A stretch of 64,000 bases of DNA from Spirosoma lacussanchae (GCF_005870035.1 NZ_SWJG01000001.1:1909639-1973638), one strand, 5' to 3'; positions 1-9,172 are shown, counted from the stretch's first letter. Notes: generated by a model not told the origin, from the letters alone. Program-made: numbers and translations.

Positions 1-1
1 C

Positions 2-64
2 CCCCAGACGCGTATCGAACAGCGGATCGAGAAATTCTGCAGCATGGGCGTGGTGGTCGAATAG
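2..64 (+). CDS. C-terminal end of an unidentified protein (partial)
   Basis: An open frame runs in from the left edge and ends at a TAG stop, giving about 20 residues that finish CSMGVVVE. A strong intrinsic terminator follows 24 bases later, which fits a real gene end. Too little is visible to name a family. It is probably the last gene of a transcription unit separate from the iclR gene that follows. Confidence 0.6.
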   Translation, partial: PQTRIEQRIEKFCSMGVVVE

Positions 65-88
65 ACCCGTATTTATTAGCTTAACAGG

Positions 89-120
89 AATCCGCGGAGA
101 TTGTCTCCGCGGATTTTTTG
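89..120 (+). terminator. Intrinsic terminator of the upstream gene
   Basis: A perfect 12-bp stem (AATCCGCGGAGA with its complement) closes a 3-base loop and runs straight into a T-rich tract. It ends the gene whose stop codon is at 62-64. Confidence 0.9.
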
Positions 121-248
121 TTGAGGTACGGTCAACATCAGGTAAGTGCTACGACACACCGAAAGGGCCGCGCGCGTTGCAGGCTGATGCGGAGACCGTC
201 AATAGAAAGCGATAGATAAATAAGGGGGAGAAAATCACGATTTGCCTA

Positions 249-278
249 TTGACATATTCATTAGTGTCGTTAGCTTTG
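249..278 (+). promoter_or_regulatory. Bacteroidota-type promoter of the iclR gene
   Basis: TTG at 249-251 is followed after 19 bases by TAGCTTTG at 271-278. This matches the -33 TTG / -7 TAnnTTTG consensus of Bacteroidota primary-sigma promoters. Transcription would start near 285, so the in-frame TTG at 249 cannot be the translation start and the ATG at 300 is favoured. Confidence 0.75.
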
Positions 279-293
279 TTTTATAATATAAAA
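279..293. promoter_or_regulatory. Candidate operator, copy 1 (15-bp palindrome)
   Basis: TTTTATA-A-TATAAAA is a perfect 7-bp inverted repeat around one central base. It lies just downstream of the predicted -7 element and six bases before the iclR start codon. The identical 15 bases recur at 1216-1230 before susC. IclR-family operators are commonly short palindromes of about this size, so autoregulation plus control of susC is a reasonable inference. A-rich leaders are also normal in this phylum, which keeps confidence moderate. Confidence 0.5.
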
Positions 294-299
294 TTAAAT

Positions 300-1037
300 A
301 TGATTCAGGTTATCAATCGGGCCATTGATATTATCGAGTACATTGCCCAGGACCCCGATAGACCCAAGGCGCTGGGGGATATAGCCGATGCTGTTGGACT
401 AAATCATGGTACCTGCGCCAACATTCTGAAGACGCTGGTCAGTCGTGATTTCATTGAACAGATCGGTGCCAAGAAAGGGTATATACTGGGGGCTAAGGCC
501 TATGCGCTGACTGGGAACGATAATTACCGGAAAGACATCGTTGAGGCCGCCACCGACGAGATGGACCGGCTTACGACGCTCCTTAACGAGAATACCTTAC
601 TGGCCGCCCTGAAAGGAAATCAGCGCATCGTCCTGCTCCGTACTTTCTCCGAACACGATCTGCAGGTACGCACGCCCGATCAGAAAGATGCTTATAATAC
701 GGCCTCAGGCCGTCTGTTGCTGGCTTTTCATACCGACGCCGAACTGGTAAAGTATACCGCCCGGTACGGATTACCCACGGCAGACATCTGGACCGAAGCC
801 GCCAGTCCAGGCCACTTTCAACAGGCCATCGATTTGATCAGGCGTGAAGAACTGGCTATCCAGACCACCACCGGACGACAGGTGGTAGGGCTGGCGGTGC
901 CGGTTCGGAAAGCAGATCGGGTAGTGGCCAGTCTGAGCATATACATGCCCGAATATCGATACATGGTTACCGATAAAGCGCGGGTCGTTCAGGAACTGCG
1001 TAACACCGCCAACCGGATATCTGCCAGGTTAGTCTAA
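300..1037 (+). CDS. IclR-family transcriptional regulator
   Basis: A 245-residue protein with the IclR layout: an N-terminal winged helix-turn-helix (about residues 1-65, including AVGLNHGTCANILKTL) and a C-terminal effector-binding domain (about 75-245) with typical segments such as TASGRLLLAF and GLAVPVRKADRVVASL. IclR proteins are dimeric repressors or activators that bind small metabolites, often aromatic or sugar acids. The start at ATG 300 is chosen because the longer frame begins inside the promoter. It is immediately upstream of the SusC/SusD operon and shares a palindromic leader with it, so it probably senses a product of that pathway. The ligand is not known. Confidence 0.9.
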   Translation: MIQVINRAIDIIEYIAQDPDRPKALGDIADAVGLNHGTCANILKTLVSRDFIEQIGAKKGYILGAKAYALTGNDNYRKDIVEAATDEMDRLTTLLNENTLLAALKGNQRIVLLRTFSEHDLQVRTPDQKDAYNTASGRLLLAFHTDAELVKYTARYGLPTADIWTEAASPGHFQQAIDLIRREELAIQTTTGRQVVGLAVPVRKADRVVASLSIYMPEYRYMVTDKARVVQELRNTANRISARLV

Positions 1038-1086
1038 ACGGCTAGCGGCCTTGATCGGCTCATAGATAATCATAAAATTACTCCAT

Positions 1087-1117
1087 ACGCCCGCTACTTG
1101 CAGCGGGCGTTTTTTAT
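1087..1117 (+). terminator. Intrinsic terminator of iclR
   Basis: A 9-bp GC-rich stem ACGCCCGCT / AGCGGGCGT is followed by a run of T. It separates iclR from the susC operon, so the operon needs its own promoter. Confidence 0.85.
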
Positions 1118-1137
1118 TTCTTGGCTATTTCCAAGAA
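1118..1137. other. Small inverted repeat upstream of susC
   Basis: TTCTTGG, six bases, CCAAGAA form a perfect 7-bp inverted repeat directly after the iclR terminator and about 55 bases upstream of the predicted susC -33 element. It could be a second part of the terminator or a regulator site. Nothing else distinguishes these. Confidence 0.4.
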
Positions 1138-1192
1138 TATATAAAAAAAAATATGACTGAATCCTTTGAGAAAGAGGAAAGAGTAATTTTAT

Positions 1193-1219
1193 TTGCCTAT
1201 CAATATGGTATTAAATTTT
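1193..1219 (+). promoter_or_regulatory. Probable promoter of the susC operon
   Basis: TTG at 1193-1195 and TAAATTTT at 1212-1219, spaced by 16 bases, give a weaker match to the Bacteroidota promoter pattern than the iclR promoter. The candidate operator at 1216-1230 overlaps the -7 element, so a bound protein would be expected to block initiation. Confidence 0.45.
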
Positions 1220-1230
1220 ATAATATAAAA
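1216..1230. promoter_or_regulatory. Candidate operator, copy 2 (15-bp palindrome)
   Basis: The same 15 bases as at 279-293, TTTTATAATATAAAA, lie 13 bases before the susC start. Both copies sit in the same place relative to promoter and start codon, and both are preceded further upstream by TTTGCCTAT. Confidence 0.5.
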
Positions 1231-1243
1231 ATTACTAAACCCT

Positions 1244-4237
1244 ATGCAATCAAAACTACAATGCCTGGTACTGATGGGGTTATTAGCCCTCGTCTCAGTA
1301 GCAGTCCAGAGCCAGTCCATTACCCTGACAGGTAAGGTCGTAACGGGCGACTCCCGTGTTGCGCTCCCTGGGGTGAACGTTTCCGTTGAAGGAACGACCA
1401 CCGGCACCAGCACCGATGCCAATGGCGCGTACCGGCTGAACCTGCCTTCGGGGAACAGCACGGTGGTTTTCTCCTATATCGGCTACGTAACCCAGCGGGT
1501 GGAAGTTGGCGGCCGTACGCAGCTGGAGGTTTCCCTGGAAGAAGATAATAAGTCGCTCAACGAGGTGGTCGTCGTGGGTTACGGAACGGTGAGAAAGTCG
1601 GATCTGACGGGTTCCCTGGCCTCCGTGAAGGCAAAGGATATCAACGCATTTCCGGCCACCAACGTGCTGCAGGCGCTTTCGGGGCGCGCACCGGGGGTGC
1701 AGGTTATTCAGAATACCGGAGCTCCTGGCGCTGCGGTCAGCGTGCGCATTCGGGGTACCAACTCGGTGCAGGGCAGTAATGAGCCGCTGTACGTAATTGA
1801 CGGGTTTCCGACCTCGGGCAGTAACCCCACCATTCTGAACAACAGCGATATCGAAAGTATTGAAATCCTGAAAGATGCCTCGGCCACGGCCATTTACGGA
1901 TCGCGCGGAGCAAACGGCGTCGTACTGATTACCACCCGGCAGGGCAAAGCCGGGCAGATGCGGGTAGATTACGAAGGGAGTTACAGCGTGCAGAGCCTGC
2001 GTAAAAAGCTGGACCTGATGAATGCCAGGGAGTACGCTACCTTTTATAACGAGCAGGCCGCCAACGACAGGCTGGCTCCCTACTTTACCCAGGCCCAGAT
2101 CGACTCGTTTGGCGAGGGGTTCGACTGGCAGAACCTGATTTTCCGGAAAGCGCCCATGCAAACGCACAACCTGACCGTCAGCGGGGGTAATGAGAAAACC
2201 CGTTTTTCGGTCGGTGGCAGCATCTTCAATCAGGATGGTATCCTGATCAACAGTGATTACAAACGCTACTCGCTCCGGGCCAACGTCACGTCTGATATCA
2301 GCAAGAAATTCAACCTGACCTATGGCGCTACCCTAACCAAAATCCAGACCAGCCGGCAGAACAACGGGGGCGGCAACCGGGGCGGTTCGCTGATTTCGGC
2401 GGCCATATCGGCTCCTCCCACGCTCACCCCCTATAACGACGACGGCACCTACCGGGTGCTGGCAACGGCCTATCCGTTCATCTCGAACGTACTGATCAAC
2501 CCGCTCAACTACATCTACCAGCAAACCGATCGGATCGACGCTAACCGGGTACTGGCCAACGCAGCCCTGACGTTCAAGCCCGTCGATGGGTTATCGATCA
2601 AACTGTCGGGCGGGATCGAGAACAGCGACGACCGGTCTGATTTTTACACCTCTACCCAGTTTATTAACTCGCAGGGGAGCGCCAGTGTATCGAGCACGCG
2701 CGGCACCAGCCTGCTGAGCGAAAATACCATCAGTTATCTCAAAACGCTGGCACAGAAGCACAGCATCTCCGCCGTTGTGGGGCTGACCTATCAGGACTTC
2801 CTGAACACCTCGCTGGGTGGGTCGGGAAATGGCTTTCTGAGCAACGTTACCGAAACCTACAACCTGGGTTCGGCCAATACGCCCGGTATTCCGAGTTCGG
2901 GCTATTCGTTCGCCACCCTGCTGTCGTACCTGGGCCGGGTCAATTACAGCTACGACAATAAATACCTGCTGACGGCCAGTTTCCGGGCCGACGGTTCGTC
3001 TCGCTACAGCGAGGGGAACAAATGGGGGTATTTCCCATCGGGTGCGCTGGCCTGGCGGGTGTCGGAAGAGGATTTTCTGAAGAGCTCAGCCTTCATTAGC
3101 GACCTGAAGGTGAGAGCCAGCTGGGGTCGTACCGGTAGTCAGGCCATCAACCCCTATGCTACGCTGAACAACCTCCTGGCCGGTAAGACGGTATTTGATG
3201 ATGCCCTCTACAACACCTTTGCGCCCGGTACCGTACTGCCCGGTAACCTGAAATGGGAAACTACCGAACAAACCGACTTCGGGATTGACGCCGGGTTCTT
3301 CAACAACCGCTACCGGCTCACCCTCGACTATTACATCAAGAATACCTTTGATCTGCTGAATACGGTACAGCTGCCGGTCGGCTTTGGCTTTACCAGCACC
3401 ATCCAGAACGTGGGCGAAATCCAGAACAAAGGGCTGGAAGTGGCCCTCGACGCGCGGGTGATCGACAAAGCCTTCAAGTGGGACCTGAGCGGTAACATTG
3501 CCTTCAACCGAAATAAAGTTATCAAACTGTACGGCGGCAAAGACATTCTGGGTGGTAACGTGGGCGTAACGCTGATCAGCGATGCTGCTAACCTGCTGCG
3601 CGAGGGACAGCCGATGAGCGTCTTTTTCGGTTACCTCGAAAATGGCTACAACGAGCAGGGGCGGGTCGTTTATCAGGATCTGAACGGCGACAAGGTCATC
3701 AACCAGCTCGATAAAGCCATCATCGGTAATCCAAACCCGGACTTTATCTACGGGCTTAACTCCACGATGTCGTTCAAAGGCCTGGAGCTGACCATGTTCT
3801 GGCAGGGGTCTCAGGGGAACGATCTGCTCAACGTTAGCTCGATCAATAATACCCTCGACTACGGATTCGGGCTGAATATGCCGAGAGAGGTCTTTACCAA
3901 TCACTGGACGCCCGACCGGCCCAACGCTAAGTACCCGGTCATTTCCCGCTCCAACACCTATAACTACTCGAACCGGCTGGTTGAAGATGGCTCGTTTCTG
4001 CGCCTGCGTAACATTCAGCTCGCCTATAACCTGCCCCTGCAACAGTGGGGCGTCAGCTGGATGCGAAACGCGCAGATCTACGCCAGCGGTCAGAACCTGC
4101 TCACCTTCACCAGGTACTCCTGGTGGGACCCCGAGACGAACTCGCAGGGTGGTGCCAACTCCATCGGTCAGGGTATCGATCACTACAGCTACCCGACCTC
4201 CAAAGCCGTTACGTTCGGCCTGCGCGTAGGATTTTAA
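1244..4237 (+). CDS. SusC-family TonB-dependent outer-membrane glycan transporter
   Basis: A 997-residue outer-membrane receptor of the SusC/RagA type. It has a signal peptide (about 1-23), a carboxypeptidase-regulatory-like domain (about 26-105), the segment NEVVVVGYGT, a plug domain (about 115-235) with VRIRGTNSV and AIYGSRGANGVVLITT, and a long beta-barrel ending in an aromatic residue (GLRVGF). It would import oligosaccharides using TonB energy, together with the SusD lipoprotein encoded 35 bases downstream. No N-terminal STN signalling domain is present, so control through a FecR/sigma relay is unlikely and the adjacent IclR protein is the better candidate. The substrate is inferred from the neighbouring hydrolases to be a hemicellulose. 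Confidence 0.95.
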   Translation: MQSKLQCLVLMGLLALVSVAVQSQSITLTGKVVTGDSRVALPGVNVSVEGTTTGTSTDANGAYRLNLPSGNSTVVFSYIGYVTQRVEVGGRTQLEVSLEEDNKSLNEVVVVGYGTVRKSDLTGSLASVKAKDINAFPATNVLQALSGRAPGVQVIQNTGAPGAAVSVRIRGTNSVQGSNEPLYVIDGFPTSGSNPTILNNSDIESIEILKDASATAIYGSRGANGVVLITTRQGKAGQMRVDYEGSYSVQSLRKKLDLMNAREYATFYNEQAANDRLAPYFTQAQIDSFGEGFDWQNLIFRKAPMQTHNLTVSGGNEKTRFSVGGSIFNQDGILINSDYKRYSLRANVTSDISKKFNLTYGATLTKIQTSRQNNGGGNRGGSLISAAISAPPTLTPYNDDGTYRVLATAYPFISNVLINPLNYIYQQTDRIDANRVLANAALTFKPVDGLSIKLSGGIENSDDRSDFYTSTQFINSQGSASVSSTRGTSLLSENTISYLKTLAQKHSISAVVGLTYQDFLNTSLGGSGNGFLSNVTETYNLGSANTPGIPSSGYSFATLLSYLGRVNYSYDNKYLLTASFRADGSSRYSEGNKWGYFPSGALAWRVSEEDFLKSSAFISDLKVRASWGRTGSQAINPYATLNNLLAGKTVFDDALYNTFAPGTVLPGNLKWETTEQTDFGIDAGFFNNRYRLTLDYYIKNTFDLLNTVQLPVGFGFTSTIQNVGEIQNKGLEVALDARVIDKAFKWDLSGNIAFNRNKVIKLYGGKDILGGNVGVTLISDAANLLREGQPMSVFFGYLENGYNEQGRVVYQDLNGDKVINQLDKAIIGNPNPDFIYGLNSTMSFKGLELTMFWQGSQGNDLLNVSSINNTLDYGFGLNMPREVFTNHWTPDRPNAKYPVISRSNTYNYSNRLVEDGSFLRLRNIQLAYNLPLQQWGVSWMRNAQIYASGQNLLTFTRYSWWDPETNSQGGANSIGQGIDHYSYPTSKAVTFGLRVGF

Positions 4238-4272
4238 TGAGTTTGCCCCTTACTCTTCATGTTGTTAATCCG

Positions 4273-5733
4273 ATGAAATCTCTCATTCACATAATCGCGC
4301 TATCACTCGCCATTGTTGTCTTCACAGCCTGCGAGGAGGTACTGCAGGAATCGCCGAAGGCGGTAGCGGTCGAAACGTTTTACAATACCGCCGGCGAGGT
4401 AGAAGCGGCCGTCAACGCGGCTTACGCCCAGCTTCGGGCGCCCAACAACATCAGTGGTCAGCTGGGCGCGCAGCTGGAAGCCTATACCGATTACAGCTAC
4501 GGACGCGGTAGTTACCAGGTCCTGAGCGATTTTCAGGGGCTCAACAGCACCAATATTCCCCGTACCGATGCTGGCTGGACCTTATTCTACCTGACCATCC
4601 GCAATGCCAATCTGGTTATTCAGAACGCGCCCAAAGGATCGTCGATCAGTCAGGCCGACGTGGCCCGCTACGTAGCCGAAGCCAAATTTCTCCGCGCGTT
4701 TAGCTACTTCTGGCTCGTGCGTAACTGGGGTGGGGTGCCAATCCGTACCGAAGCCACGCTTAATGAGCCTAACATAAAACGGTCGACGCCCGAAGAGGTT
4801 TATACGCTGATTCTGGCCGATCTGAAAGAAGCCGAAACGGTATTGCCCGACAAAGGAGCACAGGTGGGCCGGGCTACCAAGTGGGCCGCCAAGGCCGCGC
4901 TGGCCGAGGTCTATTTCTACCGGAACCAGTATGCCGAAGCGCGGGATAAAGCCAACGAGATTATCCAGTCGAAGCTGTTTTCGCTGGTGCCCGTTACGGT
5001 AGCTAATGATTTCGACAAAGTATTTGGCCCTACCGTTGTATCGACGACCGAAGAAATCTGGTACCTGAAAATGACCAGGCAGGCCGGTCAGGGGCAGTAC
5101 CTGGCTATGTTTGCCCACCATCCGGGTTCCCGTCTCCACGGGGCCGGTGGGTTTTTCGCCCATTATACCGATGCGCAGACCAACTCGGTCTTCAAGAACT
5201 GGGATAATGCCGATCTGCGCAAGGGCTACAACTGGTACAGCTGGAATATCGGTTTGGGCGCCAATTCGTTCCTCTGCAAAAAATTTGCCGATCCCCTGGC
5301 GCCGGGTAGTGATGCCGCCGGTAACGATTTCCCGATCTATCGCTATGCCGACATCCTGCTGCTCTATGCCGAAGCCGCCAGCCGGGCCGGTAACGGACCC
5401 ACCGCTGCTGCTCTCGACGCGCTGAATCAGGTACACCGCCGGGCCTATGGTCAGCCACCCACCGTGGCTTCGGCCGTCGATTTCAAACTGGCCGATTATA
5501 ACGCCACTTCGTTTGCCAATCTGGTCATTCAGGAGCGGGGGTACGAAACCCAGTACGAAGCCAAACGCTGGCTCGACCTCAAACGCCTGGGCACCGCCGA
5601 ACTGAAAGCCCGTATCAAGGCCGCTACGGGTAAAGACGTGGCCGATAAGCATCTGTTCTGGCCCATTCCTGTAGGTGAGCTAAACTTTAATACGGCGCTG
5701 GACCCCGCCAAAGACCAGAACCCAGGCTATTGA
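4273..5733 (+). CDS. SusD/RagB-family surface glycan-binding lipoprotein
   Basis: A 486-residue lipoprotein. The ATG at 4273 is chosen because it begins a clean lipoprotein signal peptide ending in FTAC, where Cys becomes the lipidated N-terminus; a longer frame starts inside susC. SusD hallmarks are the helical TPR-like segments (YVAEAKFLRAFSYFWLVRNW; ATKWAAKAALAEVYFYRNQY), the STPEEVY region and the usual C-terminal ending with PIPVGELNFN and QNPGY. It caps the SusC barrel and binds the oligosaccharide. It is the second gene of the operon. Confidence 0.94.
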   Translation: MKSLIHIIALSLAIVVFTACEEVLQESPKAVAVETFYNTAGEVEAAVNAAYAQLRAPNNISGQLGAQLEAYTDYSYGRGSYQVLSDFQGLNSTNIPRTDAGWTLFYLTIRNANLVIQNAPKGSSISQADVARYVAEAKFLRAFSYFWLVRNWGGVPIRTEATLNEPNIKRSTPEEVYTLILADLKEAETVLPDKGAQVGRATKWAAKAALAEVYFYRNQYAEARDKANEIIQSKLFSLVPVTVANDFDKVFGPTVVSTTEEIWYLKMTRQAGQGQYLAMFAHHPGSRLHGAGGFFAHYTDAQTNSVFKNWDNADLRKGYNWYSWNIGLGANSFLCKKFADPLAPGSDAAGNDFPIYRYADILLLYAEAASRAGNGPTAAALDALNQVHRRAYGQPPTVASAVDFKLADYNATSFANLVIQERGYETQYEAKRWLDLKRLGTAELKARIKAATGKDVADKHLFWPIPVGELNFNTALDPAKDQNPGY

Positions 5734-5758
5734 TTGACAATGTTTAGGTATGATCCCG

Positions 5759-5787
5759 TCAGGTAGCTGACCCTATCGGCTACCTGA
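5759..5787 (+). other. Inter-gene hairpin in the operon
   Basis: TCAGGTAGC, 11 bases, GCTACCTGA form a 9-bp stem between susD and the GH5-like gene, followed by a short TTTGT. It is either a weak terminator or attenuator or an mRNA-stability element that sets SusCD levels above enzyme levels. Confidence 0.55.
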
Positions 5788-5815
5788 TTTGTACTCTTCT
5801 TTGATTGATTGAGTT

Positions 5816-7726
5816 ATGTTGAGAGCAATCGTTCTGCGTATCGTTGTCATTCTGGTATCGGCCATCCAGCCACGTGCGAATGCCTTTACGCATTTTATTA
5901 CCAGAGATGGTGACCGGCTAAAGGAGGGCAATCAGGTGTTCAGGTTCATATCGGTAAATACACCAACCATCAATGGGCACTATGACGGCTATAAACATAC
6001 CAACCCGGCCAGTGGGTATGTCTATGATCCGGTAGAACTCTCTTACGAGATGGAAGCCCATTTCAAGGACATGGCCCAGATGGGGGTTACCGTCATCCGC
6101 ACCTGGGGAATCACGGTTAACGATGGCTCTGGCGAATTTGAAGCCCTGGTTTCGGGACCACACACCTACAACGAAACGGCATTCCGGCGCATCGATAAAA
6201 TGCTGGAATTGTGTAACAAGTATAACATCCGGGTCATTCTCTGCCTGGTTAAGGAAAACAAATACTGGGGCGGAACAGCTGCGTTCAGCAAGCTCTACGG
6301 CGGGGGCGACTACTACCAGGCAGCGGCTGTTAAAGCCGGCTTTAAGGAGTTGCTACAGACTGCTGTCAGTCGGAAAAATCGGTTTACGGGCGTACTGTAT
6401 AAAAACGACAAGGCTATTCTGGCCTGGGAATTTGGTAACGAGGTGCCGAACAACCAGGGCGCCTGGATCGCCGAAATGGCCGCCTATCTGAAGAGTATTG
6501 ACCCCAACCACTTGATTGCCGATCCACGTCGGGCCAATGGGGTACAGCAGATGAACGACATCGTGACAGATGTAATGGCCAATAATACCAACATCGACAT
6601 TGTTAAAACCCGGCAATACCCCAACTATCGGAATACGGTCGCCGAACTCTGGAACGAATGCCAGGGTAAACGCCCGCTGATTATTGACGAGTTTCAGCGC
6701 TTCGATGGATTCAAAGACGTTCTGGAAGCGGTTTGTAACACGGGTACAAGCGGGGCGCTGCTCTGGAGTTTAATGAAACCGCAGTACAATGGCGGCATTG
6801 GTGGCCATGCGCTGTTTCATTCCTATTCCTGGGGTGGCAGCCGCTGGCCCGGGTTCGACAGTGGCGACTATTTCAAGGAACGGGAAAATCTGATGTTGGT
6901 CCGGGCGTATGGCTATAAAATCCGGGGGAAGCAGCTGCCCGCCCTGCCTGCTCCGACGGATGCTCCCTACCTGTATCCCAGTTTACGAAGCGATGCCGTC
7001 GCCCTAAAATGGCGCGTTTCGCCCGGCGCGAGATATTATATCATCGAAAGAGCCAGTACGGCAAAAGGTCCCTGGCAGGTGATCAGTACCGATCTGGATA
7101 TCAGCTATCATCTTTATTTCTATCCGTTGTTTACCGATGCCAGCGCCATTCCCGGAAAGGCCTATTATTACCGGGTCAAGGGTAAAAACGAGGCTGGCAT
7201 ATCACCCGCATCGAATGTAATCGGGCCCGTAGTACCCACATCCCGCCTAGTGATGGATAACCTGAAAGACTTTTCACTGACCGCATCGCATTCCAACAAT
7301 CTGCGGATCAGCCAGGAATCATGGCCCCGGCTCCGGCAAACAGAAGAAGATTTTTTTCAGGCGGAGCGGGTCGTCGGCAGTGAGTCGGGCGAACTGGTCT
7401 ACCGGGCCGATACGCTGAGCTGGATTGAAGTGATCGCTTTTAGCGACAAGGTAGATGCCGTTAATCTGTTTTACTCGACCGATGGCTCATCCTGGACCGC
7501 ACTTCCGGAGGGAGGGCTGCATAAAACCCACCGAGCCGCCTATCCCAGCCAGATTTCTGGCAACAAGGATAATTCGATTGATAAGTACACCTACACCGTG
7601 CCGGCATTGCCCCACGGTACGGTTGCAGTCAGGGTCGTAACCGGCAACGCGGGGGCCACCAATACCTACCCCTGGCTTGCGCGGGTGCATCTCGGATTCA
7701 AAGGATCACTAAAAACGGCCAGATAG
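5816..7726 (+). CDS. GH5-like clan-A glycoside hydrolase (probable beta-mannanase type)
   Basis: A 636-residue exported protein: signal peptide (about 1-24), a (beta/alpha)8 catalytic domain (about 28-380), a fibronectin-III-like module (about 385-470) and a C-terminal beta-rich domain (about 480-630). Clan GH-A residues are visible: the acid/base Glu209 in WEFGNE and the nucleophile Glu292 in IIDEFQ. The layout resembles GH5 endo-mannanases, where the enzyme cleaves beta-1,4-mannan internally, but the subfamily is not certain from reading alone. Its place between SusD and a GH10 gene supports hemicellulose breakdown. Confidence 0.75.
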   Translation: MLRAIVLRIVVILVSAIQPRANAFTHFITRDGDRLKEGNQVFRFISVNTPTINGHYDGYKHTNPASGYVYDPVELSYEMEAHFKDMAQMGVTVIRTWGITVNDGSGEFEALVSGPHTYNETAFRRIDKMLELCNKYNIRVILCLVKENKYWGGTAAFSKLYGGGDYYQAAAVKAGFKELLQTAVSRKNRFTGVLYKNDKAILAWEFGNEVPNNQGAWIAEMAAYLKSIDPNHLIADPRRANGVQQMNDIVTDVMANNTNIDIVKTRQYPNYRNTVAELWNECQGKRPLIIDEFQRFDGFKDVLEAVCNTGTSGALLWSLMKPQYNGGIGGHALFHSYSWGGSRWPGFDSGDYFKERENLMLVRAYGYKIRGKQLPALPAPTDAPYLYPSLRSDAVALKWRVSPGARYYIIERASTAKGPWQVISTDLDISYHLYFYPLFTDASAIPGKAYYYRVKGKNEAGISPASNVIGPVVPTSRLVMDNLKDFSLTASHSNNLRISQESWPRLRQTEEDFFQAERVVGSESGELVYRADTLSWIEVIAFSDKVDAVNLFYSTDGSSWTALPEGGLHKTHRAAYPSQISGNKDNSIDKYTYTVPALPHGTVAVRVVTGNAGATNTYPWLARVHLGFKGSLKTAR

Positions 7727-7761
7727 GCCAGCCAAACAGCGTTAACCTCTTTCACAACGAA

Positions 7762-7781
7762 CCTGTCAGCCAGCTGACAGG
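7762..7781 (+). other. Inter-gene hairpin in the operon
   Basis: CCTGTCAG, four bases, CTGACAGG form a perfect 8-bp stem 14 bases before the GH10 start. No T tract follows, so it is more likely a processing or stability element, or a translation-control hairpin, than a terminator. Confidence 0.5.
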
Positions 7782-7795
7782 CTACTACCCTAAGT

Positions 7796-9172
7796 ATGAA
7801 ACAACTTGTCTTTGCCACCTGTCTGACGCTGTCGGCACTGCCCTTGTCGGCTCAGCTGTCTGACGACTACAAAAACCAGTGGGCCAGTCCCGCCGTGCAG
7901 CAGCGCATCGCTGACGGCATTCGCGAAAATCGTATGGGGGCCTTTACGGTGCGGTTTACGGATAAAGACGGAAATCCGGTTTCGCCGGGCGACGTCTCGT
8001 TGACCCAAACCCGCCACGATTTCTACTTTGGTGCCAATGGCTTTATGGTCAAGGGGTTTAAAAACCCGAAGGAGGATGCGCTGTACGAAGAACACTTTGC
8101 CCGGCTGTTCAACTTCGTCACCATTCCGTTCTACTGGCCCGAGCTGGAGCCCGAGCCTGGCAAGCTGCGTTTCGGCAAAGACAGCCCCTACAGCTACCGC
8201 CGACCGGCTCCCGACCTGGTGATGGAGTTTGCGCGGAAGCATGCTATTACCCCCAAAGGTCATACCCTCGTTTGGGATAACCCGCGCTGGTCCATACCGA
8301 CCTGGCTCCCGAAGGATGAGAAGATCATGGAGCAGAAAATCAGCAAACGCATCGAGCAGATTGCCCAACGCTATGGTCACGAGATTCAGATTTGGGATGT
8401 TGTCAACGAAGTGACTGACCGGCATGCCGACGTACTGATGCCCAAAGATTTCGCGTTCAAGGCTTTTAAGGACAGCGAACGGGTATTTCCGAACAGCAAT
8501 GTCTTTACCCTCAACTTCACGACCGCGATCTGGAAACGGAGCAACAAACGCGAATACAGCGCCGACTATCTGCTCACCGAAAGTCTGCTGCGCCGTAACG
8601 CCAAGATCAACGCCATCGGCCTGCAGTTTCACAACTTCAGCGAGCCGGAATACGAACAGATTGTGAAGGGCAAAGAGATGACACCTACTACGTTATTCAA
8701 CACGCTCGACCTGTATTCCGACTTTAACCTGCCGCTGCACATCACCGAGATTACGGTTTCGGCACTGTCTGATAAAGGCCCTGATTACCAGGCGGTCATG
8801 ACGGAGAACTATTATAAGCTGTGGTTCAGTCATCCAAAGGTAGAAGCCATTATCTGGTGGAATCTGGTCGATGGTACGGCGGCCCCGGCCGGAATCCGGG
8901 CCGATGGCAGCGTGATTCCCGGCGAAGACAAATGGAAAGGCGGGCTGCTGAACCGAGACTTTACCAAAAAGCCGGTTTACGACGTGCTCGACCGGCTGAT
9001 CAATAAAGAGTGGCGCACGAACCTGACCGTAAAACCAACCGCAAACGCGGCCAGCTACCGGGGTTTCTATGGTACATACAAGCTGGTAACCCAGCTAAAG
9101 GGCAAGACGTACGAGAAAGAAATTCAATGCCCGAAAAGCGGCACGCGCGATATCGTGGTGGTGCTGGATTAA
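7796..9172 (+). CDS. GH10-family endo-xylanase-like glycoside hydrolase
   Basis: A 458-residue exported enzyme with a signal peptide (about 1-20) and a GH10 barrel (about 85-400). Diagnostic segments are KGHTLVWDN, IWDVVNEV with acid/base Glu205, and LHITEITV with nucleophile Glu318. An N-terminal beta domain (about 30-85) precedes the barrel, as in many Bacteroidota GH10 proteins whose xylan specificity is unproven. GH10 enzymes hydrolyse beta-1,4-xylan with retention of configuration. It belongs to the susCD operon. The last 50 residues form a short beta extension of unknown role. Confidence 0.88.
   Translation: MKQLVFATCLTLSALPLSAQLSDDYKNQWASPAVQQRIADGIRENRMGAFTVRFTDKDGNPVSPGDVSLTQTRHDFYFGANGFMVKGFKNPKEDALYEEHFARLFNFVTIPFYWPELEPEPGKLRFGKDSPYSYRRPAPDLVMEFARKHAITPKGHTLVWDNPRWSIPTWLPKDEKIMEQKISKRIEQIAQRYGHEIQIWDVVNEVTDRHADVLMPKDFAFKAFKDSERVFPNSNVFTLNFTTAIWKRSNKREYSADYLLTESLLRRNAKINAIGLQFHNFSEPEYEQIVKGKEMTPTTLFNTLDLYSDFNLPLHITEITVSALSDKGPDYQAVMTENYYKLWFSHPKVEAIIWWNLVDGTAAPAGIRADGSVIPGEDKWKGGLLNRDFTKKPVYDVLDRLINKEWRTNLTVKPTANAASYRGFYGTYKLVTQLKGKTYEKEIQCPKSGTRDIVVVLD

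Noticed and set aside
249-299. Upstream extension of the IclR protein by 17 residues
   Set aside because: The extension starts at a TTG that coincides with the predicted -33 element, and the operator lies inside it; ATG 300 fits the family N-terminus.
1153-2167. Reading frames on both strands overlapping the start of susC
   Set aside because: They are shadows of the SusC frame and show no family pattern.
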